DNA from: Oscillospiraceae bacterium
Lineage (GTDB): Bacteria > Bacillota > Clostridia > Oscillospirales > Ruminococcaceae
DNA: 14,790 nt
Assembly: GCA_017828935.1 (NCBI GenBank)
Contig: JAGAUG010000045.1
Location: forward strand, 1 to 14,790
Direction of reading: 5' to 3'
Below, piece after piece: positions 1 through 6,759 of the stretch. The translations under genes were made by a program, and so were the position numbers. Each line of letters begins with the position of its first letter. The first letter of the stretch is position 1. The notes under the pieces are model-generated. The model saw only the letters and a list, made by a program, of their open reading frames with translations. It had not been told where the DNA came from and did not search any database.

Positions 1-4
1 AAAA

Positions 5-83
5 ATAGAGCATATTCAGTTCGAATCCTGCAAACATAGAAATTGTATAAGACTAAAGACAGGAGGAACATAATATGCTCTAT
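5..83 (+). promoter_or_regulatory. Transposase leader hairpin masking the RBS and start codon (copy 1)
   Basis: Bases 5-16 (ATAGAGCATATT) are the exact reverse complement of 72-83, which contain the ATG at 75. Inside this 12-bp stem, GTTC 19-22 pairs with GAAC 66-69, and TCCTG 26-30 pairs with CAGGA 60-64, which is part of the AGGAGG ribosome binding site (61-66). The result is an irregular hairpin of about 21 pairs with a loop at 31-59. The second copy has the same arrangement (3490-3567). Such fold-back leaders are known in IS10, IS50 and IS200, where they silence transposase on read-through transcripts. That role here is inferred. Confidence 0.7.
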
Positions 84-338
84 AATTATTTTACAGAAAA
101 ATTGCTAAACTTGCAAGGGGTTTTAATAAAAAATATCGAAAAAATAAATTGGCAAACAGGAATATTAAATACATTCGAGTATCCGTATAGCAACGGATTT
201 ACAGAAGGATGTAATAATCAAATAAAAGTCTTAAAACGAACAGGATATGGTTATCGCAACTCTAATCAGTTCAGGAAAAGAATACTACATATATTTTCCT
301 ACCGAAGCCGAAATAACAATGAAAAAGAGGTAGCATAA
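75..338 (+). pseudogene. ISL3 transposase with large in-frame internal deletion (87 codons left)
   Basis: Residues 1-24 equal the N-terminus of the copy at 3559. From about residue 25 the sequence is the typical C-terminus of DDE_Tnp_ISL3 proteins, including the block YSNGFTEGCNNQIKVLKR, whose Glu (E44) would be the last acidic residue of the DDE triad. Full-length ISL3 transposases are roughly 400 residues or more, so over 300 codons, with the zinc ribbon and most of the catalytic core, are gone. The frame is kept across the junction, which falls at the A-rich run near 146-155. The ATG at 75 follows AGGAGG at 61-66 with 8-nt spacing. A peptide could be made, but it cannot be a working transposase. 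It might act as a small regulator or be inert. Confidence 0.85.
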
Positions 339-352
339 CATAATACTACCTC
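327..352 (-). terminator. Hairpin at the ISL3 right end, terminator-like on the minus strand
   Basis: GAGGTAG at 327-333 pairs with CTACCTC at 346-352 around a 12-nt loop that holds the transposase stop codon (336-338). On the minus strand the stem is followed by five Ts (322-326). It would therefore stop outside transcription entering the element from its right side. The same hairpin recurs at 14702-14727. Confidence 0.5.
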
Positions 353-422
353 ACCAAAAACTATTTACAGGATTTTCCACCTGATCTCTTGACAAAGAAC
401 TTTATTTTGCTACAGCCCCTAT

Positions 423-453
423 AATTTAAATAATAATAATTATTATTTAAATT
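423..453. terminator. AT-only stem-loop just after the ppdK stop codon, possible weak terminator
   Basis: A 13-bp perfect inverted repeat (423-435 with 441-453) flanks a 5-nt loop, 11 bases beyond the ppdK stop codon (464-466). It contains only A and T, and no U-run follows on the minus strand, so it is not a canonical intrinsic terminator. It may protect the 3' end of the ppdK mRNA or be plain AT-rich palindromic sequence. Confidence 0.3.
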
Positions 454-463
454 ATATTATATG

Positions 464-3085
464 TTATTTAAGCGCAGCTTGAGCAGCAGCTAAACGAGCA
501 ATAGGCACTCTAAATGGTGAACAAGAAACGTAGCTAAGTCCCTGTCTATGACAGAATTCTATAGAACTTGGATCTCCACCGTGTTCGCCACAGATTCCGA
601 GCTTAATATCAGGTCTTGTTTGTTTACCAAGTTTAACAGCTGTTTCAACTAACTTACCAACTCCGATTTGGTCAAGTCTAGCGAATGGATCCTGTTCGTA
701 AATCTTTTTGTCGTAGTAATGACTTAAGAAATTACCAGCGTCATCACGGCTAAACCCGAACGTCATCTGTGTTAAGTCGTTTGTTCCAAAGCTAAAGAAT
801 TCAGCCTCTTTAGCGATCTCGTCAGCAGTCAAAGCCGCTCTTGGTATCTCTATCATAGTACCAACTTTATAAGTTAAATTCAAACCTGATTGTTTTATAA
901 TCTCGTCTGCTGTTTTTACAACGATAGATTTTACGTAAGCGAGCTCCTTAACTTCTCCAACTAACGGAATCATTATTTCAGGAACTATATTCCATTCTGG
1001 ATGTTTTTTAGAAACGTTTATAGCAGCTTCTATAACAGCTCTTGTTTGCATCTCTGCAATTTCAGGATATGAAACAGCTAAACGACATCCACGGTGACCC
1101 ATCATTGGATTAAACTCATGTAGAGAAGCTATGATATTTTTTAGCTCTTCAAAACTAACTTTCATTTCGTTAGCTAAAGCTTTGATGTCTTCGTCGTCAT
1201 GTGGTAAGAACTCGTGCAATGGAGGATCTAAGTAACGAATAGTTACAGGAAGTCCTTTCATAGCTTCATAAATTTCTTCGAAGTCTGTTCTTTGCATTGG
1301 TAATAACTTCTCAAGAGCAACGCGACGTTGTTCTTCTGTTTTAGATACGATCATCTCTCTCATTGCTTTGATCCTGCTTGCTTCAAAGAACATATGTTCA
1401 GTACGGCAAAGACCGATTCCTTCAGCACCAAATTCAACAGCTTGCTTTGCGTCTTTTGGAGTATCAGCGTTTGTTCTAACTTGAAGAGTTCTAAACTCGT
1501 CAGCCCAAGACATCAAAGTTTCGAAATAACCGCTGATAGAAGCTGCAACTGTTTCGATCTTACTACCATAAATATTACCTGTTGAGCCGTCCAAAGATAT
1601 AAAGTCGCCTTCACAAATCCTTTGGCCGCCTAGTTCAAAATATTTTTCTGATTCATGCATCGATATTTCACCACAACCAGATACACAACATGTTCCCATT
1701 CCGCGAGCAACAACAGCAGCGTGCGAAGTCATTCCTCCACGAACTGTCAAAATTCCCTCTGAAACATGCATTCCCTCGATGTCTTCAGGTGAAGTTTCTA
1801 GTCTTACTAAAATTACTTTCTTGCCTTCGTTGTGGAAAGCAACAGCATCGTCGGCTGTAAATACTACCTGACCACAAGCTGCTCCAGGAGAAGCAGGTAA
1901 AGCTGACCCAATTGGTTTAGCTGATTTTAGCGCAGCTGAATCAAATTGAGGATGTAAAAGAGCATCTAGTTGCTTTGGATCAACCATCTTAACAGCTGTT
2001 TCTTTCGATATCATTCCTTCTTCAACCAAGTCACAAGCTATTTTTAAAGCAGCAGCAGCTGTTCTTTTTCCGTTTCTTGTTTGAAGCATATATAACTTGC
2101 CTTTTTCGATAGTAAACTCCATATCTTGCATATCATGATAATGATTTTCAAGTTTAGAAGCGATCTCGCTAAATTGTTTATAAATTTCAGGCATCACAGT
2201 TTTTAGCTCATCGATAGTTTGAGGTGTTCTAATTCCAGCAACAACATCTTCACCTTGAGCGTTCATTAAAAATTCGCCGTATAATTTATTTTCACCTGTT
2301 GATGGGTTTCTTGTAAAAGCAACGCCAGTTCCGCTATCGTTACCCATATTTCCAAATACCATAGCTTGAACATTAACAGCAGTTCCCCAAGAAGAAGGAA
2401 TATCGTTCATACGACGATAATATATAGCTCTTGGGTTATCCCATGAACGGAAAACCGCTTTAACAGACTCGATTAGTTGTTCGCGAGGCTCAGAAGGGAA
2501 TTCTGTACCTTTTTGTTGTTTATAATAAGCTTTAAATAATTTTACAAGTTCTTTTAAATCGCTTGCGTCGAGCTCTGTATCGAGTTTAACGCCTTTTTTA
2601 GCCTTCATCTCGTCTTTTATTTCTTCAAAATGATGCTTTGGGATCTCCATAACAACATCAGAGAACATCTGGATAAACCTGCGATATGAATCGTAAGCAA
2701 AGCGCTCATTACCTGTTAAAGTAACGAATCCTTCAACTACTTCGTCGTTTAACCCTAAGTTAAGTATTGTGTCCATCATTCCTGGCATCGAAGCTCTAGC
2801 ACCAGAACGAACAGAAACTAACAACGGATTTTTTACATCTCCGAATTTTTTTCCTGTAATTTCTTCCATTTTGATTAAATTATCAAAAATTTCTTTTTCG
2901 ATTTGAGGATCGATTTTTTTGTTGTCTTCGTAATAACGAGTACATGCCTCTGTCGAAACAGTAAATCCTTGAGGAACAGGCATTCCTAAGCTTGTCATTT
3001 CAGCTAGATTAGCACCTTTACCTCCTAATAACTCTCTCATCGAGCCGTTGCCTTCAGAAAAAAGATAAACATATTTCTTGCTCAT
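464..3085 (-). CDS. ppdK: Pyruvate, phosphate dikinase (PPDK)
   Basis: This cytosolic enzyme interconverts pyruvate + ATP + Pi and PEP + AMP + PPi. In anaerobes it often runs in the glycolytic, PPi-using direction. At 873 residues it has the standard family length. The N-terminal ATP-grasp domain begins with LGGKGANLAEM (20-30). The central swivelling domain has the phospho-His motif GGMTSHAAVVARG, with catalytic H455 and neighbouring T453, the residue phosphorylated by PDRP regulators in homologues. The C-terminal TIM barrel has GLCRTEHMFF (558-567) and GICGEHGGDP (830-839), with catalytic C832. All key residues are present. The ATG at 3085 is forced by an in-frame TAA four codons upstream and gives the canonical N-terminus. 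The usual close RBS is missing; an AAAGGAG lies 86 nt upstream behind a hairpin. G+C is visibly higher than in neighbouring genes, as expected for a highly expressed gene. Confidence 0.97.
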   Translation of the reverse strand: MSKKYVYLFSEGNGSMRELLGGKGANLAEMTSLGMPVPQGFTVSTEACTRYYEDNKKIDPQIEKEIFDNLIKMEEITGKKFGDVKNPLLVSVRSGARASMPGMMDTILNLGLNDEVVEGFVTLTGNERFAYDSYRRFIQMFSDVVMEIPKHHFEEIKDEMKAKKGVKLDTELDASDLKELVKLFKAYYKQQKGTEFPSEPREQLIESVKAVFRSWDNPRAIYYRRMNDIPSSWGTAVNVQAMVFGNMGNDSGTGVAFTRNPSTGENKLYGEFLMNAQGEDVVAGIRTPQTIDELKTVMPEIYKQFSEIASKLENHYHDMQDMEFTIEKGKLYMLQTRNGKRTAAAALKIACDLVEEGMISKETAVKMVDPKQLDALLHPQFDSAALKSAKPIGSALPASPGAACGQVVFTADDAVAFHNEGKKVILVRLETSPEDIEGMHVSEGILTVRGGMTSHAAVVARGMGTCCVSGCGEISMHESEKYFELGGQRICEGDFISLDGSTGNIYGSKIETVAASISGYFETLMSWADEFRTLQVRTNADTPKDAKQAVEFGAEGIGLCRTEHMFFEASRIKAMREMIVSKTEEQRRVALEKLLPMQRTDFEEIYEAMKGLPVTIRYLDPPLHEFLPHDDEDIKALANEMKVSFEELKNIIASLHEFNPMMGHRGCRLAVSYPEIAEMQTRAVIEAAINVSKKHPEWNIVPEIMIPLVGEVKELAYVKSIVVKTADEIIKQSGLNLTYKVGTMIEIPRAALTADEIAKEAEFFSFGTNDLTQMTFGFSRDDAGNFLSHYYDKKIYEQDPFARLDQIGVGKLVETAVKLGKQTRPDIKLGICGEHGGDPSSIEFCHRQGLSYVSCSPFRVPIARLAAAQAALK

Positions 3086-3094
3086 AAGCCGTTT

Positions 3095-3162
3095 TATCGT
3101 TTTTAATTTTAAATTTATTTTATTTTAATAAAATAAAATTTTAATAAAATAAAAAAACGATA
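3095..3162 (-). promoter_or_regulatory. Large hairpin in the ppdK 5' leader between a distant Shine-Dalgarno and the start codon
   Basis: On the minus strand TATCGTTTTT (3162-3153) pairs with AAAAACGATA (3104-3095). A second 10-bp A/T stem (3117-3126 with 3130-3139) sits inside. A strong ribosome binding site, AAAAGGAGT (3179-3171), lies just upstream, while only a weak GG lies next to the ATG at 3085. If the hairpin folds, the AGGAG comes within about 17 unpaired nt of the start codon. The pairing is seen directly; a role in translation is inferred. Confidence 0.45.
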
Positions 3163-3216
3163 TTTTTCACACTCCTTTTCAGATCGTTTAAAAATACTTT
3201 TTTCATTGCACTTTAT

Positions 3217-3245
3217 ATTATAACAAAAAAAATACTATATTTCTA
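3217..3245 (-). promoter_or_regulatory. Candidate ppdK promoter
   Basis: Minus-strand TATAAT (3222-3217) is a perfect -10 box. It has a TAGAAA (3245-3240) at 17-bp spacing as a 4/6 match to -35. It would give a leader of about 125 nt containing the distant Shine-Dalgarno and the hairpin. In this AT-rich DNA a chance -10 is easy to find. Confidence 0.4.
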
Positions 3246-3421
3246 TAGCTAATTAAAATTTTTTTATATTTTTATTTTGACGTCCAAATTGCAATTCTTT
3301 ATTTAATTTATTTAATTAACAAAGCTTCTACAGTTTGACGAAACAAATCATCTAACTTATATTTAGTTTATATAATCTAGCATCTATCTTGATTTTATAA
3401 CAAATATTGATATATAAAATT

Positions 3422-3780
3422 GGCTCTATAATAAATGTTGAGGTGTAACAAAAACAAAGTTCAAAAAAATAAAAAATAAATTAATAAAAATAGAGCATAT
3501 TCAGTTCGAATCCTGTAAACATAAAATTATCTACAAACTACAACAGGAGAAACATAATATGCTCTATAATTATTTTACAGAAAAATTACTAAACTTGCAA
3601 GGGGTTTTAATAAAAAATATCGAAAAAATTGATGGAACTACATATGTGTATTTGGAAATTCCTGCTAAAGAACATACTTGTCCTAATTGTGGTCCAAAAA
3701 CAAAGTATGTTCATAATTATAGATCTAGAAAAATAAAAGATTTACCTGCTTTTGATCAAAACATAATTCTTATTTTTCTA
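3422..3780 (+). mobile_element. ISL3-family insertion sequence remnant, left end plus 5' part of transposase
   Basis: The left tip GGCTCTATAATAAATGTTGA starts at 3422 and reappears with small changes at 14738 and inverted at 7854. The A-rich leader, the start-codon hairpin (3490-3567) and the first ~75 codons follow. Similarity to ISL3 transposases stops around 3775 and no right end is found before the LRR gene, so about 1 kb has been lost. The exact right boundary is not visible. It interrupts the gap between ppdK and the LRR gene in opposite orientation to both. Confidence 0.75.
3490..3567 (+). promoter_or_regulatory. Transposase leader hairpin masking the RBS and start codon (copy 2)
   Basis: ATAGAGCATATT (3490-3501) is an exact reverse complement of 3556-3567, which spans the ATG at 3559. 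TCCTGT (3511-3516) pairs with ACAGGA (3543-3548) over the AGGAG site (3545-3549), one pair longer than in copy 1. GTT (3504-3506) pairs with AAC (3551-3553). Copies 1 and 2 differ at several loop positions yet keep the pairing. Confidence 0.7.
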
Positions 3781-3786
3781 AACTAA
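3559..3786 (+). pseudogene. ISL3 transposase, N-terminal fragment (75 codons)
   Basis: The first 24 residues are identical to the transposase start at 75. The reading then continues as an ISL3 N-terminal zinc-ribbon region with one CPNC pair (C41, C44) and the basic run RSRKIKDLPAF common in this family. It runs into a stop at 3784 after a few unrelated residues. The second Cys pair of the ribbon, the helix-turn-helix and the whole DDE domain are absent. The ATG follows AGGAG (3545-3549) with 9-nt spacing. It is a dead fragment. Confidence 0.85.
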
Positions 3787-3812
3787 AAAATTATAATTAT
3801 TTGTCTAATTGT

Positions 3813-5135
3813 TTATTTTATATAAATTTCTTGGTCAGGACCTCTTGATAGAGTACCACTATATATATTTGTAAACGTCTCATCTATGTAAGCTTCTCTA
3901 TTTTGTAAATTTACTTCAATGTTGCAATCCAAAAACGTTCCTTCTCCAATAACTTTTACACTTTTAGGGATCGTTATATTTTTTAAATTATTACAAAAAC
4001 AAAATACACCGTCTCCTATTATTTTTATACCTTCATCAATTGTAATTTTTTCTAAATATTTACAATTAGAAAATGTTCCCGGTTTAATAAATTCAACACT
4101 TCCAGCTACAGTAGCTTCTTTTAGTCCACTACAACCCAGAAATGCTCCTACTCCGATCGATTTTACGTTGTTACTAATTATTAATTTTTTTATATTTTCA
4201 CATAAAAAGAACGCTCTGTTTTCAATTTCTGTTATTTTATACTCGTTGTTATGTATCAATATTTTATTTATATTTAAGATGCCACTAATTTTGTTTCTTC
4301 TTGTAGCTTCAACTATCTTAGCTGTTTTATTTCGGTGATCTAATTTATATTTTATGTATTGTAATTCGTAAATCTCAATATTTTCGCCTAAAAGATTTAA
4401 ATTAATATTTTTTATTTTTTGTTTGTCAAATTGCGACAAAGTATCGATTACAAAACCATAAGACAAATTTAAAAAATTTAATTTATTACAACCCAAAAAT
4501 AAATTTGATCCGACAACCTCTAATTTCGGTAACTCGATAGTTTCTAATTTCTTACAGCCAATAAAAACTTCTTGGCCAATTTTTCTTACGTTAGGTAACG
4601 TTACTTTTTTTAAATTTTCACACTTAAAAAAAGCTACGGCACTAACTTCGGTTACTTTATATTCTAAGCCACAAAATCTTATCGCCGCTATATTTATAGT
4701 TTCTAAATCTTTGTTAAATTCATTTTCAAAATTAATTGGTCTAACTATTTCGGCCTCTGACTGATTTAGTATTCTAAATCTTAATCCTGCTCCCTCGTAA
4801 TATCTAGAATTATTATTATAAATAACATCAACTATTGGTTCTTTTAAATATTTTATTATTTCTGTATCAAATTTTCGTTTGTCTTGATATTCGTAATCGC
4901 CGTACATCCACCGACGTTTTCTTTTTTCTCTTTCTTGTAACATCCTGATTTCTTCTTCAATTTCTTCTTCTGACATATATTCTTCGCTATCTTCTTCTGA
5001 GATATTTTCTGAGATATTTTCTTCTGGTATCTCTTTTCCAGAATTTGAAACAACGTAAGTCGAAAACATCGAGATACCTACGATCGAAAAAGCAGACACC
5101 TCAACGAATTTTTTAAATACTTTTTTATTTTTCAA
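3813..5135 (-). CDS. Secreted BspA-type leucine-rich-repeat protein
   Basis: Two blocks of BspA/LRR_5 repeats (about residues 160-235 and 295-405) show the pattern AF..C..L..I.I...V..IG..AF..C. Examples are AFFKCENLKKVTLP (168-181), AFFLCENIKKLIIS (308-321) and FLDC near the end. Residues 1-10 are basic and 11-30 hydrophobic, consistent with a signal peptide or N-terminal anchor. A very acidic stretch (35-63) and a basic patch (68-76) follow. No C-terminal LPXTG motif or membrane anchor is seen. The start is TTG at 5135 (AGGAG upstream with 11-nt spacing); no ATG is placed to keep the signal sequence. The gene lies 58 bp after era on the same strand and may be cotranscribed. BspA-type proteins bind host proteins or other cells in some bacteria and protists; the ligand here is unknown. 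Confidence 0.85.
   Translation of the reverse strand: MKNKKVFKKFVEVSAFSIVGISMFSTYVVSNSGKEIPEENISENISEEDSEEYMSEEEIEEEIRMLQEREKRKRRWMYGDYEYQDKRKFDTEIIKYLKEPIVDVIYNNNSRYYEGAGLRFRILNQSEAEIVRPINFENEFNKDLETINIAAIRFCGLEYKVTEVSAVAFFKCENLKKVTLPNVRKIGQEVFIGCKKLETIELPKLEVVGSNLFLGCNKLNFLNLSYGFVIDTLSQFDKQKIKNINLNLLGENIEIYELQYIKYKLDHRNKTAKIVEATRRNKISGILNINKILIHNNEYKITEIENRAFFLCENIKKLIISNNVKSIGVGAFLGCSGLKEATVAGSVEFIKPGTFSNCKYLEKITIDEGIKIIGDGVFCFCNNLKNITIPKSVKVIGEGTFLDCNIEVNLQNREAYIDETFTNIYSGTLSRGPDQEIYIK
4998..5021 (-). repeat. 12-bp tandem duplication in the LRR gene
   Basis: TGAGATATTTTC occurs twice head to tail (plus-strand reading), encoding the repeated tetrapeptide ENIS within the acidic linker. It keeps the frame, so it changes only linker length. 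Confidence 0.7.
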
Positions 5136-5193
5136 ATTTGTTAACTCTCCTAATCTTATTTTTATAATTAAACTTATTTATTTTAATATTTTA

Positions 5194-6120
5194 TTATTCA
5201 ATATTATATCCGAAGTTTTTTATTGATTTTTCGTCGTTCCTCCAATTGTTTTTAACTTTAACCCAACATTTTAGATTAACTTTAGATTCTAATAACTCTT
5301 CTATCTCTATTCTTGATTTTGAAGCGACTCTTTTTAGTGCTTCGCCTTTTTGTCCAATGATAATACCTTTGTGGCTATATCTTTCGCAATAAATAACAGC
5401 TTCGATATCGATAATATTTTTTGTATTATTTCTTGATTTAAATTTTTCGATTACAACAGCGACGCCGTATGGAATCTCTTCGCCGAAATATTGCATTATT
5501 TTTTCTCTGATTATTTCAGATATGATAACGCGTTCAATTTGGTCTGTAAACATTTCTTGTGAAAAAAAATGGGGCGACAAAACAGCAAATTTATAGAGTT
5601 CGTCTAATAATATATTAACCCCATCGTTTTTTTTAACAGACATCGGGATAACGCTTTTAAAATCAATTTTTTCGCTATATCTTTCGATAACTTTTATAAT
5701 TTCTGATTTGTTTTTTAATAAATCAATTTTGTTAATAACTAAAATAATATTAGTCGACAAGTTTTTGATTTGATTTATTAAATCGATTTCTATATCTTTT
5801 ATAAATTTATTTGTCGCGTCAACTACCAAAACACAAACATCTATATCTGAAACTCCTTGATTGATTTGTTTTATCATATATTCGCTGAGCTTATTTTTTT
5901 TCTTGTGAAAACCCGGTAAATCAAAAAAAACAAACTGGACTTCGTCTTTAGTTAAGATTCCAGTTATTTTATTTCTTGTTGTTTGAGGTTTATTTGAAAC
6001 AATCGAAACTTTTTGACCAACTAATTTATTAATTAAAGACGACTTTCCAACGTTAGCTAGTCCGACTACACCAACAAAAACAGACTTACTTTCTAGATTA
6101 TTATTTTTTTGAGAATCCAT
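5194..6120 (-). CDS. era: GTPase Era
   Basis: Era is an essential GTPase that binds the 3' end of 16S rRNA and helps 30S assembly. At 308 residues it has normal length. The N-terminal GTPase domain shows G1 GLANVGKSS (20-28), the Era switch region KPQTTRNKITGI (44-55), G3 DLPG (67-70), G4 NKID (130-133) and a SVK G5 (161-163). The C-terminal KH domain has GIIIGQKGEALK (252-263). Two motifs differ mildly from the commonest forms (GRPNVGKS and DTPG), but GTP-binding residues are kept. The ATG at 6120 is preceded by AAAGG at 11 nt. The recO and glycyl-tRNA synthetase genes that I recall near era in many Clostridia are absent downstream; an LRR gene is there instead. Confidence 0.95.
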   Translation of the reverse strand: MDSQKNNNLESKSVFVGVVGLANVGKSSLINKLVGQKVSIVSNKPQTTRNKITGILTKDEVQFVFFDLPGFHKKKNKLSEYMIKQINQGVSDIDVCVLVVDATNKFIKDIEIDLINQIKNLSTNIILVINKIDLLKNKSEIIKVIERYSEKIDFKSVIPMSVKKNDGVNILLDELYKFAVLSPHFFSQEMFTDQIERVIISEIIREKIMQYFGEEIPYGVAVVIEKFKSRNNTKNIIDIEAVIYCERYSHKGIIIGQKGEALKRVASKSRIEIEELLESKVNLKCWVKVKNNWRNDEKSIKNFGYNIE

Positions 6121-6174
6121 AAATTTAAAAGCCTTTCTTAAAATAAATAAAAATAAATAATTTTTAACAAGAAT

Positions 6175-6180
6175 ATTATA
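6175..6180 (-). promoter_or_regulatory. Candidate -10 box for era
   Basis: Minus-strand TATAAT (6180-6175) lies about 55 bp before the era start. No good -35 is seen, so support is limited. The 120-bp gap (6121-6240) separates divergent genes and is nearly all A/T; no other element was recognised. Confidence 0.3.
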
Positions 6181-6240
6181 TCATAAAAAATAATATAAAT
6201 ATATTAAAATATCTTTAAATATTTAATTTAGGAGCATAAA

Positions 6241-6726
6241 ATGTTTATAATGTCTTTAAGAGTTAACACAACTTTCAAAAAAATTTTGAGTTTATTATTG
6301 TTTTTGTCTTTAATCGGAGTTATAATATTATTTAGTATAAATAAAAATTATAATAAACAAACTCAGTCGAAATTTGATACGGCAATCTCTCTAAACGGGA
6401 AAACAAATAAAGATCGTATAAATTTTTTTAAACAATTCGGTTGGGAAACTGCTAGTGAGCCTTGTGAAATAAACGATGTTTCGATTCCTCAAAAATTTGA
6501 TGACGTTATCGAAGGCTATAACGAATTACAAAAAAAACAAAAATTAGATCTTTCGAAATATAAAGGCAAGATCGTAAAACACTATAGCTACGAAATAACT
6601 AACTACCCAAAACATCCTGAAAATATCAGAGGCAATTTACTTGTTTATGAAAATCAAATTATCGCTTCAGATATTTGTTCGCTAGAGCTCGACGGATTTA
6701 TGCACGAAGTTTGTTTAAATAATTAA
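6241..6726 (+). CDS. DUF4830-family membrane-anchored or secreted protein
   Basis: The 161-residue product has a basic N-terminus, a hydrophobic segment at about 15-32 (signal anchor) and a soluble domain. It contains NGKTNKDRINFFKQFGWE (about 52-69), a spaced YNELQKKQKLDLSKYKGK and a C-terminal ICSLELDGFMH. These match my recollection of DUF4830, a domain of unknown function common in Clostridia. No catalytic motif is recognised and there is no lipobox Cys. The ATG at 6241 has AGGAG (6230-6234) at 6-nt spacing, which favours it over the in-frame ATG at 6250. It lies 33 bp before the DnaC-like gene and is probably cotranscribed, although no functional link is known. Confidence 0.75.
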   Translation: MFIMSLRVNTTFKKILSLLLFLSLIGVIILFSINKNYNKQTQSKFDTAISLNGKTNKDRINFFKQFGWETASEPCEINDVSIPQKFDDVIEGYNELQKKQKLDLSKYKGKIVKHYSYEITNYPKHPENIRGNLLVYENQIIASDICSLELDGFMHEVCLNN

Positions 6727-6759
6727 ATTAAAAAATATAATAAAAACAAGGATTTTTAA

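Larger units (their letters stand above)
1..400 (+). mobile_element. Internally deleted ISL3-family insertion sequence, left tip outside the window
   Basis: Bases 1-150 match the leader and first codons of the second copy at 3484-3630 almost base for base, so this is the same element. It then jumps to the last ~60 codons of an ISL3-type transposase. The right end (about 339-400) carries a small hairpin over the stop codon and ends in TTGACAAAGAAC. Read inward, that tip imperfectly matches the left tip seen at 3422 (about 15 of the first 25 positions, sharing CTCT-like and AGGTG blocks), as is usual for ISL3 terminal repeats. The left tip, perhaps 65 bases, lies before base 1. The outer boundary near 400 is inferred; target duplications cannot be tested because the left flank is missing. 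Confidence 0.8.

Noticed and set aside
19..30. GTTCGAATCCT in the ISL3 leader is identical to part of the tRNA-Arg T-arm (14535-14545), suggesting a tRNA mimic.
   Set aside because: The flanking bases do not form a 5-bp T-stem and no other tRNA arm is present. GTTCGAATC is common, and these bases are better explained by the RBS/AUG-masking hairpin.
389..425. Outward hybrid promoter from the IS right end (TTGACA at 389, TATAAT at 420).
   Set aside because: The spacing is 25 bp, too long for a sigma-A promoter, and it would point into the 3' end of the convergent ppdK.
3141..3179. A leader peptide upstream of ppdK on the minus strand starting GTG directly after AAGGAGT.
   Set aside because: Only 1 nt separates the Shine-Dalgarno from the GTG, the peptide would be 9 codons, and its codons show no attenuator-like pattern.
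3308..3367. Minus-strand fragment ending LDDLFRQTVEALLIK and a stop, looking like the tail of a lost gene upstream of ppdK.
   Set aside because: It is only about 19 codons between stops, and no family could be recognised. It could be a remnant but cannot be supported.
3919..4338. Plus-strand 139-codon open frame with hydrophobic segments.
   Set aside because: It is antisense to the LRR gene; its periodic hydrophobic pattern is the shadow of the LRR repeats, and it lacks an RBS.
4856..5053. A lysine-rich minus-strand frame overlapping the LRR gene.
   Set aside because: It is a frame shadow of the acidic linker region, since GAA-rich codons read out of frame give Lys-rich protein.
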